Assembly (NCBI RefSeq): GCF_963669205.1
Contig: NZ_OY769915.1
Span: forward strand, 3,074,001 to 3,138,000
Length of the DNA: 64,000 nucleotides
Direction: 5' to 3'
From: an uncultured Roseibium sp.
Lineage (GTDB): Bacteria; Pseudomonadota; Alphaproteobacteria; Rhizobiales; Stappiaceae
In this document: one piece after another, positions 8,715 to 17,144 of the stretch
How the letters are laid out: every line of letters starts with the position of its first letter
Position numbering within the stretch: position 1 is the first letter of the stretch
Translations under genes and position numbers: made by a program
The notes under the pieces: generated by a model
Database searches by the model: none
Told to the model about the DNA's origin: nothing
Seen by the model: only the letters and a program-made list of their open reading frames with translations

Positions 8715-9989
8715 ATGACCGCCATTATCGATATCGTCGGACGCCAGATTTTCGACAGCCGGGGAAATCCGACAGTCGAAGTCGACGTCTTTCTGGAAGA
8801 CGGGTCTTTTGGCCGTGCCGCCGTCCCGTCGGGTGCCTCGACGGGCGCACACGAAGCAGTCGAACTTCGCGATGGCGGTGATCGCTACATGGGCAAGGGC
8901 GTTCTCAAGGCCGTTGAAGCCGTAAACGGCGAGATCTTCGAGACGGTCGGAGGTCTCGATGCGGAGGATCAGCTGCAGATCGACCAGGCCATGATCGACC
9001 TGGACGGGACGAGTAACAAGGCGCGTCTCGGCGCAAACGCAATTCTCGGCGTTTCGCTTGCGGTCGCCCGGGCCGCGGCACAGGCATCCGGCATGCCGCT
9101 CTACCGCTATGTCGGCGGCACCTCAGCCAGAACCCTGCCGGTTCCGATGATGAACATCATCAATGGCGGCGCACATGCCGACAACCCGATCGATTTCCAG
9201 GAATTCATGATCATGCCCGTGGGAGCCGACACGCTCGGTGAGGCGGTTCGCATGGGCACGGAGATCTTTCACACGCTGAAAAAGGCGTTGAATGCGGCCG
9301 GTCACAACACGAATGTCGGCGACGAGGGTGGTTTCGCTCCGAACCTTGAATCGACCGATGCCGCCATCGGTTTCGTGATGAAGGCAATTGAGACCGCCGG
9401 CTACAAACCGGGAGAAGACGTTTATCTGGCGCTTGATGCGGCCTCTACCGAGTTCTTCAAGGATGGCAAGTACGTGCTCGAAGGTGAGGGACGGTCGCTC
9501 GCTCCCGAAGAAATGGCGCAGTATCTCGGCGACCTTGCTTCCCGGTATCCCATCATTTCCATCGAGGATGGTCTCGCCGAGGACGACTGGGACGGCTGGA
9601 AGGCAACCACGGACCTGATAGGCAACACGTGCCAGCTCGTGGGCGACGACCTGTTCGTGACCAATTCGGAGCGCCTGCGGAAGGGCATCGACCTTGGAGT
9701 CGCCAATTCCATCCTGATCAAGGTCAACCAGATCGGTACGCTGTCCGAAACCCTGGACGCCGTGGAAACTGCACACAAGGCTGCCTATACGGCCGTCATG
9801 TCGCACCGTTCCGGCGAAACGGAAGACTCGACGATTGCCGATCTGGCGGTTGCAACGAACTGCGGTCAGATCAAGACCGGGTCGCTGGCGCGTTCCGACA
9901 GGCTCGCGAAATACAACCAGCTGATCCGGATCGAAGAGGAACTCGGTCCTCAGGCCGTCTACGCGGGACGTTCGATTCTCAAGGGCTGA
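8715..9989 (+). CDS. eno: Enolase
   Basis: 424 residues from the ATG at 8715, preceded by AAGGGAG; the ORF extension to 8688 is upstream of this site. It interconverts 2-phosphoglycerate and phosphoenolpyruvate in glycolysis. The whole family pattern is present: IFDSRGNPTVEVDV, PSGASTGAHEAVELRDG, NVGDEGGFAPN, SIEDGLAEDDWDGW, LIKVNQIGTLSET and the signature SHRSGETEDSTIADLAV. The gene is closed by a clear terminator. Confidence 0.98.
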   Translation: MTAIIDIVGRQIFDSRGNPTVEVDVFLEDGSFGRAAVPSGASTGAHEAVELRDGGDRYMGKGVLKAVEAVNGEIFETVGGLDAEDQLQIDQAMIDLDGTSNKARLGANAILGVSLAVARAAAQASGMPLYRYVGGTSARTLPVPMMNIINGGAHADNPIDFQEFMIMPVGADTLGEAVRMGTEIFHTLKKALNAAGHNTNVGDEGGFAPNLESTDAAIGFVMKAIETAGYKPGEDVYLALDAASTEFFKDGKYVLEGEGRSLAPEEMAQYLGDLASRYPIISIEDGLAEDDWDGWKATTDLIGNTCQLVGDDLFVTNSERLRKGIDLGVANSILIKVNQIGTLSETLDAVETAHKAAYTAVMSHRSGETEDSTIADLAVATNCGQIKTGSLARSDRLAKYNQLIRIEEELGPQAVYAGRSILKG

Positions 9990-10023
9990 TGCCGGACAGA
10001 TCCAGGTCGACCGCACAAATGAG

Positions 10024-10049
10024 AACCCCGCCGAACGGCGGGGTTTTCT
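10024..10049 (+). terminator. Rho-independent terminator of eno
   Basis: A nine-bp perfect stem (AACCCCGCC / GGCGGGGTT) with loop GAAC is followed by a TTTTCT run. It lies between convergent eno and the DsbA-family gene and could act in both directions. Confidence 0.88.
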
Positions 10050-10076
10050 GTTTTCCCATTCGCCTGAATTGCGGGA

Positions 10077-10742
10077 TCAGATCGCGTCCGGGTCCGAACG
10101 TGTTTCTTCGGCGTGCATGAGTGCAGCTGCAATCGTTTCCGCTCTTTCTGCACCGGCCAGCACGAACCTTCCGTCGATGATGAAGCAGGGCACGCCGCTT
10201 ATGCCCGATTCCTGCGCCTTGGCGATTTGAGCTTCCGTCTTGTCCAGATCGGTTTCCGTTTCCAGAAGCTGTTCGACGAGATCGGATTCCATCCCTGCTT
10301 CCTCCGAAATCCGCACCAGCGTCTCGGCCCGTGTCAGGTCTTCTCCGTCCAGGAAAAAAGCCTTGAACAACCGTTCCACCACATCGCTCTGGACATTATC
10401 GGCGCGGGACCACAACACGAGGCGATGGCAATCAAGAGTGTTCGGTGAAAGCTTGATGTCCTCGAAGGCGAAGGGAATGCCTTCCTGTGCGCCGGCCTCC
10501 CTGATCCGCTCATAAACGGAAGCGGCGTTCGCCGGACCACCGAACTTGTCGTTCAGATACTGCTGCCTGTCCTTGCCGGACTTTGGCAAGGTGGCGTCCA
10601 GCTGGAACGGATGCCAGCGCACCTCGACATTCAGCTGCGGGACGGATTTGAGGGCCGCCTCAAGCCGTCTCTTGCCGATAAAACACCATGGACACATGAC
10701 GTCGGAGACAACGTCTACGGTAAGCGGAGCGGTTTCGTTCAT
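10077..10742 (-). CDS. DsbA family oxidoreductase, FrnE-like (2-hydroxychromene-2-carboxylate isomerase/thioredoxin fold)
   Basis: 221 residues with no signal peptide. The N-terminus has a thioredoxin-type active site, VVSDVMCPWCFIGKRRLE (CPWC), and the C-terminus has the cis-Pro loop GISGVPCFIIDGRFVLAGA, both typical of the cytoplasmic FrnE/YwbO-like branch of DsbA proteins. The usual role is thiol-disulfide or glutathione-linked chemistry in the cytoplasm; the substrate is not predictable. It is convergent with eno. Confidence 0.88.
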   Translation of the reverse strand: MNETAPLTVDVVSDVMCPWCFIGKRRLEAALKSVPQLNVEVRWHPFQLDATLPKSGKDRQQYLNDKFGGPANAASVYERIREAGAQEGIPFAFEDIKLSPNTLDCHRLVLWSRADNVQSDVVERLFKAFFLDGEDLTRAETLVRISEEAGMESDLVEQLLETETDLDKTEAQIAKAQESGISGVPCFIIDGRFVLAGAERAETIAAALMHAEETRSDPDAI

Positions 10743-10940
10743 GTTTGACCCGATTTGTTCTTTTGTCCGTACCCTAGTGATTTGGGCCGGAATGCCAAGT
10801 TTGTTTTTAAGAAAGGACCCATTTGCGCGCTACGCTCTCACAAATGGTATCAAGGCAGCCCATATCTGGCGAGCGGACAAAAGCGGCCTCCGGCAAACCC
10901 TAAATCCGGGTCGTGGCTGCCGGTTTCGGTCAAAACGGTG

Positions 10941-12122
10941 CTATCGAACGGTATGCGACAAGATCGAGCTTATGCGCTTTTGCAGCCGCACGGTGCCGGC
11001 CTGATTTTTCAGGACCGCGACCGGTCCGAGATCCTTGACCAGGCAAACAAGATCCTCGTCGCGGCTGGTTGCGTCGGCGATGGAAAGCAGGGTGGTGTAG
11101 ATTTCATCGAGTTCGGTGTCGGAAGTAACCTCGATGCCGAAACTCTCCGGCTCAAGGCGCATTTCCCACAGATCCAGACCCCGCGCCGCGAGCGCGTCGC
11201 TGCAGGTCTTCAGATAGTTGGCGTAGTATTCGCTTCCGAGGCCGCCATCGTTGATCTGTTGTCGCAGCCACATCTGGCTTTCCGCCAGAATTCTGTCAGC
11301 CAGCCTTCGCCGTTTTCCAAAACGGATGGCGGTTATCATGCGCTGCGTCAGCGTTTCCTTGCGGTTCTGTCCGATGATCACGTCCGAAGCGCCGTTTCGA
11401 AACAGGAGCGCTGTATCTTCCTCGTCTTCGCAAACGGCAAGAACCGGAAGGCCGGCAAATCTGGCGTCTCTTCTGATTTGCCGGATGTAGTCGATTGCAT
11501 CCTCAAACGCCGCATCGATGACAACGGCATCGAATGCGCGCATGGACATGTATTCAACCGCCATCTTGCCGTCGAAGGCTCCGACGACCTCGACTTTTTC
11601 ATCGCTGGCATCCTGCCATTCGAGAAAGCGGCCGCTGAGGCCAACCACCATCAGACTGCTGCTGCCTGTATGGTGCGGGGCCGATCCGAAACCCGGTATT
11701 CGGCCGAAGATCTTTCGGCGAAGCTGTGCTTCCTCGGACCGCATCAATGCACGTTGATGAATGCATATGAGCATCAGCAGCACATCGTCAGGAACCACCC
11801 GGTCAATGATCGCCGTGGCCTGCACATCTTGCGGCAGACTGCTGCCGCCATCGGTCAGCACGTAGACCGGCACGTCGCAGGGCAGGGCCTTGATGTGAGG
11901 GAACAACCAGTCGAGGAAATTCTGCGGGTCGTGGTTTTCGAGGCCGTCCATGTCGATAACAACGGCTGCAGGAAGTGCAGTCGGCGGCACGGAATTCCGC
12001 TCGAACATGTTCAGGAGCGAAACATCAAGATCTTCGGGGGCGTCGCCGTTGCTGTTCCGCTTCGGCCGCCGCCCTGCATACCAATAAGGTCCACGCCACG
12101 AAAGCGACGTTTCATAGTCCAT
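10941..12122 (-). CDS. Receiver-like regulatory protein, possibly with degenerate GGDEF domain
   Basis: 393 residues. An N-terminal response-regulator-like domain (VVIDMDGLENHDPQNFLDWL) is followed by a second receiver-like domain in which a phosphoacceptor-type Asp is visible (AFDAVVIDAAFEDAIDYI, then LPVLAVCED, then GASDVI). The C-terminal 100 residues resemble the last part of a GGDEF domain (helix-strand pattern with SRDEDLVCLVKDLGPVAVL) but have no GG(D/E)EF catalytic motif. The layout recalls PopA/PleD-type REC-REC-GGDEF proteins. It is probably a cytoplasmic signalling protein without cyclase activity. It sits downstream of the AMP-ligase-like gene on the same strand, with 116 bases between. 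Confidence 0.6.
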   Translation of the reverse strand: MDYETSLSWRGPYWYAGRRPKRNSNGDAPEDLDVSLLNMFERNSVPPTALPAAVVIDMDGLENHDPQNFLDWLFPHIKALPCDVPVYVLTDGGSSLPQDVQATAIIDRVVPDDVLLMLICIHQRALMRSEEAQLRRKIFGRIPGFGSAPHHTGSSSLMVVGLSGRFLEWQDASDEKVEVVGAFDGKMAVEYMSMRAFDAVVIDAAFEDAIDYIRQIRRDARFAGLPVLAVCEDEEDTALLFRNGASDVIIGQNRKETLTQRMITAIRFGKRRRLADRILAESQMWLRQQINDGGLGSEYYANYLKTCSDALAARGLDLWEMRLEPESFGIEVTSDTELDEIYTTLLSIADATSRDEDLVCLVKDLGPVAVLKNQAGTVRLQKRISSILSHTVR

Positions 12123-12238
12123 GCCCAGTCCCCACCTAGAGCAGCTGGTGCTCGTTCATGCGCAACATGATGCCCTTACTACACGGATTCGATCAACCTG
12201 CAGATGTCCGGGAGGTTGCGCCGTGTCCTGCTACACGT

Positions 12239-13870
12239 TCAAGCAACCGCAGCCGGCAGCCTCTGCGTCCGCATCGTAAGCTTCTCGCGGAAAATCGTTC
12301 CGTCCGGATTGCGCGGCAGCGACTGAAGGATCAGGACACGATGCGGTATCTTCGCGAGATCGACCCCTTCGGCATCGAGATAGGCAAAAAACGATGCCGC
12401 ATCCGGTACGGTTGCGGTGTCGGGAACGATTGCAGCGTAAAGTCTCGATCCGAGAATGGGGTCTTCCACGATGAAGGCGGCAGCCTCTCTCGTTCCCGGA
12501 TAGCTTGAATAGATGACGTCGATTGTCTCGAGATTGCCGGTCCCCAGCGCATAGGCTCCGGGAATACCGAAACCCGAAATACCGTCCTCGACGAGTTCGA
12601 CCTTGATGTTCGTGTTCAGGAAGCCTGTGCCTTCCCAGCGAACCCGTCTCTGGTCGCCGTTGACAGTGCGCCAGCCGATCTCCGGGACCATGGGACCCTT
12701 GACGAGGAGTGTTGGCAGGCGCGCCTCGATCTCCTCCGTCACTGCGACTTCTAGTAGGGCTGGCCCGCTTTCACACCCGTTCGGCCCGTCATGCTTTCCC
12801 AAGGCGGTTGCCTTGACCTTGGCGGACGGCCCCCTGGCCTTGGCAACAAGCGCGAATTCGTCGGCAACATGAACATCGACGAGGGGCCGCTTTGCAACGA
12901 ATGTGTTCGGGTGCGGCGAGGAAATGTTCCAGGCTGCCAGGATCGTGGTATCCGGGTTGGTGAGCTTGCGGTCGAGCGTCTGCGCCAGCGGGCCGGGTGT
13001 AATCACAACATCGGCGCCGACATCGTTGGCATGCGTCGCCAGGTTGGCGAGCGATGTGGGATGATGCAGATGCAGCGTGCTGCCTGTCGCCAGAAAGGGA
13101 ACAACGCCACCGCCCAGTCCGGTCAGGCCGCTGAGCGAATAGGGAACCAGGATCGTGCTGCCATCCTGGAGTTCCGCCTCGCTGATCACCATCTGTGCAG
13201 CTGATATCCAGTGGTTGTGGCATCGGCTCACCGGCACGTTTTCCTCGCCGCTCCGGCTCCAGCAGATCGTTGCCGTATGATCGGCGGGGTCCGGCCGTTC
13301 CTGAGGCTCGAAAGTCAGACCGTCACCCATTTCCGCCAGCATCGGCGCGAGTTCAATCAGCCCGTCCGGCACATCCTTTCCGAGCCCGAACACGAAGCGA
13401 AGCGCAAACAGATCGCCCGCAACGTCGCGCGCAGCTGTTCCGACGTCCCGTGTTTCAATCCGGTCCGCGGCAATGAAGCCTTTTGCACCAATGGAATTCA
13501 ACGCCTCGAGAACGTTTTTCTGCCGCCAGTGGAGGGGCAGGGGCGAAACGATGAGGTCCGCCCGCAGTGCCGCCAGGAAAGCTATCACCGTATCGACGGT
13601 GTTTGGCGCCTGGATCCCGATGACATGGTCTGAAGACAGGCCGACCGTGTTGTAAAACGCGGCGAGCCGGTCGATTTCACGATCCGCCTCGGCATAGGTC
13701 AGGCTGCGCGGATTGCCGCCTGTCCAGGTCGCCCGGTCCGGCGCGTCAACCAGCGCAAGTCGATCGGGATGCTCTGCCGCCGTTCTGCGAAAGAGTTCAT
13801 CAAGCGGCAAATCGGACCAGGCTCCGCTTTCATGATACTCCTTGGCAAGGTGTTCTTTCGTGACTTTCAT
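12239..13870 (-). CDS. AMP-dependent synthetase/ligase family protein with degenerate catalytic motifs
   Basis: 543 residues with the overall order of an acyl/aryl-CoA or AMP ligase: DELFRRTAAEHPDRLALVDA, SLTYAEADREIDRLAA, VIGIQAPNTVDTVIAFLAALRAD, then the C-terminal PHRVLILQSLPRNPDGTIFREKL. The key motifs are altered. The phosphate loop (normally T-S-G-T-x-G-x-P-K-G) reads CWSRSGEENVPVSRCHNH; no Y-G-x-T-E motif is visible; the TGD motif is missing; and the A10 Lys (P-x-x-x-G-K) is replaced by GT. Family membership is clear, activity is doubtful. The ATG has GAAGGA upstream and lies 24 bases after the solute-binding gene, so the two are probably co-transcribed. Confidence 0.75.
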   Translation of the reverse strand: MKVTKEHLAKEYHESGAWSDLPLDELFRRTAAEHPDRLALVDAPDRATWTGGNPRSLTYAEADREIDRLAAFYNTVGLSSDHVIGIQAPNTVDTVIAFLAALRADLIVSPLPLHWRQKNVLEALNSIGAKGFIAADRIETRDVGTAARDVAGDLFALRFVFGLGKDVPDGLIELAPMLAEMGDGLTFEPQERPDPADHTATICWSRSGEENVPVSRCHNHWISAAQMVISEAELQDGSTILVPYSLSGLTGLGGGVVPFLATGSTLHLHHPTSLANLATHANDVGADVVITPGPLAQTLDRKLTNPDTTILAAWNISSPHPNTFVAKRPLVDVHVADEFALVAKARGPSAKVKATALGKHDGPNGCESGPALLEVAVTEEIEARLPTLLVKGPMVPEIGWRTVNGDQRRVRWEGTGFLNTNIKVELVEDGISGFGIPGAYALGTGNLETIDVIYSSYPGTREAAAFIVEDPILGSRLYAAIVPDTATVPDAASFFAYLDAEGVDLAKIPHRVLILQSLPRNPDGTIFREKLTMRTQRLPAAVA

Positions 13871-13894
13871 GTTTTCCTTCGTCCGTTGGTCCGA

Positions 13895-15775
13895 TTATTG
13901 CGTTGCCGAAGTCCACCACGTGTCGAACTCGTGGCCGTAGAGTGAGTGCTGTTCCGGTGGTGACACCTTCGTCCAGTGCGCCACCCAGTCATCGGATACG
14001 TGATAAAGCGGGACCGCGTAAGCGCCCGAGATCAGAACCCGGTCGAATGCACGGACGGCATCGACAAATTCTTCCCGGCTGCGGGCACCCACGATCGTAT
14101 CGATCAACGCGTCGATGGCGGGTTCCTTGGCGCCCACGAAATTGAATGATCCCTCTGTGTCCGCCGCCTTTGAGCCCCAGCGCCCGTATTGCTCCGCTCC
14201 CGGTGAAAGCGACGCGTACCAGGTGTTGAACACCATGTCGAAATCCCGTTTCGTGCGGCGTTCCTCGAACTGTGAAGCATCGACACTGCGCACGCTCGCG
14301 GCAATTCCGAGAAGTTCGACGGTCCTGATATAGGCGAGTGCGAGTTTCTCTTCGTCCTCGTTCTTTGCCAGAATTTCGAACGCCAGCTGTTCTCCGGTCG
14401 TCCCGTTGACGAGTTTCCTGTCCTTGAGCGCATAACCGGCATTGTTCAGCTCCGACAGCGCGGCCCGCAAAACCTTGCGGTCCCGTCCGGAACCGTCCGC
14501 ATCCGCCGGTCTCCAGCTGCCTTCCAGGACGTCGGTATCGACGGCATCCGGATAGGGCGCCAGCAACTCGCGTTCACGCGCACTGGCCGGGCGTCCGATC
14601 GAGGAGAGTTCGGAATTGTCCCAATACCCGGCTGTGCGGGTGAACAGGTCGTAGTAGAGATTGCGGTTCACCCAGTTGAAGTCAAACAGCATCCGCAGGG
14701 CCTTGCGGACGCCGACATCCGCGAACTGATCGCGTCGGGTGTTGAATGCGATGCCCTGCATCGGAGCCGGAACACCTCTGGGAATGGACATCTGCACCAC
14801 GTCGCCGTCCTTGGCGGCGGGGAAATCGAAGCCCTTGGCCCAACGCGCCGGGTCGCGGAACTGAAGAGCATTCACGAGGCCCTTCTTGAACGCCTCCTGC
14901 AGGGAAGTTTCGTCCCTGAAATATTCGATCCGTATCTCGTCGAAATTGTCGAAGCCGGCTTTGACGGGAAGATCCCTGGCCCAGTAGTCCGGGTTCTTTT
15001 CGTAAACGACGAGCCTCCCGGGCTGGATCGTTTTGAACGTGTAGGGGCCGGAGCCGACAGGCGGCGTCAGCGACGACTTGTCGAAATTCTCCGCATCCGT
15101 GTTTTTCTTGGAGAAAATCGGCGCAAGTGAAATCAGCAACGGGAGTTCCCGGTTTTCGCCGTTTTCGAACACCAGCTTGATGCGGTTCGGCGGCGTGATC
15201 ACCTTGTCGACAATCGCGCCGTACCAGTTGCGGTAGGGCGGCCGTCCTTTGTCCCGGATGATGTCGAGCGAAAAGACGATATCATCCACCGTGACCGGGG
15301 ACCCATCGGAGAACTTTGCGTCCGGATTGAGTTCGAATTCGATCCATTCCCGGCTCTCGGGCATGCGCACCCGTTGTGCGATCAGCCCGTAGAGGGAAAA
15401 CGGCTCGGCATAGGACCTCACCATGAGGCTTTCCAGGATATTGTTACCGAACTGACGCTCCCTCATACCGCGAGCCGATGTCCATCCGCCCTGAACGATG
15501 AACGAATTCAGACTGTCGAACGTGCCTTGCACGCCGAGACTGATTGTCCCGCCCTTCGGTGCATCCGGATTGGCATAGGGAAAGGGCTCGCCGGGAGCCA
15601 GGGCCGGCGACCCATGCATTGAAATCGCGTGCGTCCACGGCACGTCCTCGTCGGAAGCCGAAACCTGGCTGGCAAACAGGAAGACTGCCGCCAGAGACAG
15701 GACAAAGGCGCCCATTGACTTGCACAAAACGCTTTTTACGGTCCAGACGACGTCAGGAATACGCATAACCATCAC
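13895..15775 (-). CDS. ABC transporter substrate-binding protein, family 5 (YejA-like oligopeptide binder)
   Basis: 626 residues. An N-terminal signal segment (hydrophobic around residues 22-39, cleavage near SQVSAS) is followed by the SBP family 5 pattern: PYANPDAPKGGTISLGVQGTFDSLN, FELNPDAKFSDGSPVTVDDIVFS, PVGSGPYTF, ALRMLFDFNWVNRNLYY and the C-terminal VPLYHVSDDWVAHW. It is closest in layout to YejA, which binds peptides such as microcin C in the periplasm. No permease or ATPase gene adjoins it, so it is an orphan binder or works with a transporter elsewhere. It heads the minus-strand group with the AMP-ligase-like and receiver-like genes. Confidence 0.9.
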   Translation of the reverse strand: MMVMRIPDVVWTVKSVLCKSMGAFVLSLAAVFLFASQVSASDEDVPWTHAISMHGSPALAPGEPFPYANPDAPKGGTISLGVQGTFDSLNSFIVQGGWTSARGMRERQFGNNILESLMVRSYAEPFSLYGLIAQRVRMPESREWIEFELNPDAKFSDGSPVTVDDIVFSLDIIRDKGRPPYRNWYGAIVDKVITPPNRIKLVFENGENRELPLLISLAPIFSKKNTDAENFDKSSLTPPVGSGPYTFKTIQPGRLVVYEKNPDYWARDLPVKAGFDNFDEIRIEYFRDETSLQEAFKKGLVNALQFRDPARWAKGFDFPAAKDGDVVQMSIPRGVPAPMQGIAFNTRRDQFADVGVRKALRMLFDFNWVNRNLYYDLFTRTAGYWDNSELSSIGRPASARERELLAPYPDAVDTDVLEGSWRPADADGSGRDRKVLRAALSELNNAGYALKDRKLVNGTTGEQLAFEILAKNEDEEKLALAYIRTVELLGIAASVRSVDASQFEERRTKRDFDMVFNTWYASLSPGAEQYGRWGSKAADTEGSFNFVGAKEPAIDALIDTIVGARSREEFVDAVRAFDRVLISGAYAVPLYHVSDDWVAHWTKVSPPEQHSLYGHEFDTWWTSATQ

Positions 15776-16032
15776 CGGAGATCCCTTTGATTCTCACTCC
15801 GGAGCCTAGCATAAGCTCGCCCTGAGCGCGCCACGCACCAGCCACAAAGACACAGATATACAGATTTGAATCGAACTTGAGCCTTGCGTTGCAAATCGGC
15901 CACCCTCTTGCCCTAATTGGGTGCCTTACCATGCAATTCACGGATCAATTGTTCGAACGGGCCTTGCGGATGCTTCCGGAATGCCTCAGAACAACGCAAA
16001 GAATTCGCATAAGCACGATTGAGGACGTTTCA

Positions 16033-16644
16033 ATGACGAGTGTTTTGAAAAGAGGATTGTTCGGATGCGCTGCGGCTGCATTCGTGGCGGTGTCTTCTTT
16101 TGCAGCTGCTCCCGCAATCGCCCAGGAAGAAAAGAGCCCTTGGACGAAGGCATGCAACACCAATCCGCAGACGCAGAAGGAAATCTGCTTTATCTCGATT
16201 GAGTTGCGCACGAACACGGGTCAGTTCCTGAGCAACATCGCGATCCAGGAAACCGAAGGCGAGGCACGGAAAAAGCTTCTGGTGGCAGTTCCCACCGGAG
16301 TGCTCATCCAGCCGGGCCTGCGCATCCAGATCGACGACAGCAAACCGGTTCAGGCCAAGTACAGCATCTGCGCGCCGAACGCCTGCTATGCCGAACTGGC
16401 GATTGACGACACGTTCATCAACGCCATGAAGCAGGGCGGTGAGATGCGTGTTTCGCCGTATAATCAGCAGGCCAAGGAAATCGTCTTCAAGATGACCCTG
16501 ATCGGCTTCACCAAGGTCTACGACGGTGAACCCATGGATCTTGCCGAACTGCAGAAGCGTCAGGAAGAACTGCAGAGCGAACTGCAGAAGAAAGCCGACG
16601 ATGCCCGCCAGAAACTGATCGACGCCCAGAAGGCCTCTCAGTAA
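16033..16644 (+). CDS. Invasion-associated locus B (IalB) family protein
   Basis: 203 residues from the ATG at 16033 (MTSVLKRGLFGCAAAA), which starts a good signal peptide ending near PAIAQEE; the ORF extension to 15877 lacks a signal sequence. The mature domain matches the IalB family (WTKACNTNPQTQKEICFIS, VPTGVLIQPGLRIQIDD, YSICAPNACYAEL, FINAMKQGGEMRV), with two cysteine pairs likely oxidised in the periplasm. The last 45 residues form a charged coiled-coil-like tail (LQKRQEELQSELQKKADDAR). Named after Bartonella; in free-living alphaproteobacteria the role is unknown. Confidence 0.88.
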   Translation: MTSVLKRGLFGCAAAAFVAVSSFAAAPAIAQEEKSPWTKACNTNPQTQKEICFISIELRTNTGQFLSNIAIQETEGEARKKLLVAVPTGVLIQPGLRIQIDDSKPVQAKYSICAPNACYAELAIDDTFINAMKQGGEMRVSPYNQQAKEIVFKMTLIGFTKVYDGEPMDLAELQKRQEELQSELQKKADDARQKLIDAQKASQ

Positions 16645-16667
16645 CTCCGCAGGTTCTGCAACAAAGA

Positions 16668-16697
16668 AAGGCCGGAACGCAAGTTCCGGCCTTTTTT
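16668..16697 (+). terminator. Rho-independent terminator between ialB-like gene and hspQ
   Basis: A perfect stem of about 11 bp (AGGCCGGAAC / GTTCCGGCCT) with loop GCAA is followed by TTTTT. It serves the plus-strand gene and, with the AAA run on the other side, probably the convergent hspQ as well. Confidence 0.88.
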
Positions 16698-16718
16698 GAA
16701 TTCAGGGTCTGCTGCGCG

Positions 16719-17042
16719 TCAGTGGATCTCGACGCTGCGCGGCAGATACGAACCGTCTGTCTGTTCTTCGAAAATTTCTTCCACCTGCGGATGCCGGACC
16801 GGTTCCCCGGTCATGTCCGGTTCCAGGTTCTGCTCACTGACATAGGCGACGTATTCCGTCTCCTCGTTTTCCGCCAGCAGGTGATAAAAAGGTTGGTCGC
16901 GAACCGGCCGCACGTCCTCTGGAATGGCATTCCACCACTCTTCGGTGTTGCTGAATGTCGGATCGACATCGAAAATCACGCCCCTGAAAGGGTAAATCCG
17001 GTGCCGGACGACCTGACCTATTCTAAATTTTGCCGTTCGCAT
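16719..17042 (-). CDS. hspQ: Heat shock protein HspQ (YccV-like hemimethylated-DNA-binding family)
   Basis: 107 residues from the ATG at 17042 (MRTAKFRIGQVVRHRIYPFRG). The family pattern is complete: PFRGVIFDVDPTFSNTEEWW, RDQPFYHLLAENEETEYVAYVSEQNL and EPVRHPQVEEIF. In enterobacteria HspQ is a Lon specificity-enhancing factor and was first described as binding hemimethylated DNA; both are family knowledge and not tested here. The in-frame extension to 17102 is not supported by the family N-terminus. Confidence 0.93.
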   Translation of the reverse strand: MRTAKFRIGQVVRHRIYPFRGVIFDVDPTFSNTEEWWNAIPEDVRPVRDQPFYHLLAENEETEYVAYVSEQNLEPDMTGEPVRHPQVEEIFEEQTDGSYLPRSVEIH

Positions 17043-17144
17043 GGTTACTCGTCCGCCTGCTGCATGCATCGCCGGGATAGCGTGTCGACCGCCGGCTTGC
17101 AAGCATTGTAATATTAAAGTCTACACAACAGGCCTTGCGATTTC

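Noticed and set aside
10755..12170. A 471-codon plus-strand frame over the receiver-like gene
   Set aside because: It is antisense to a gene with protein-like composition, and its own product has no domain or sensible composition.
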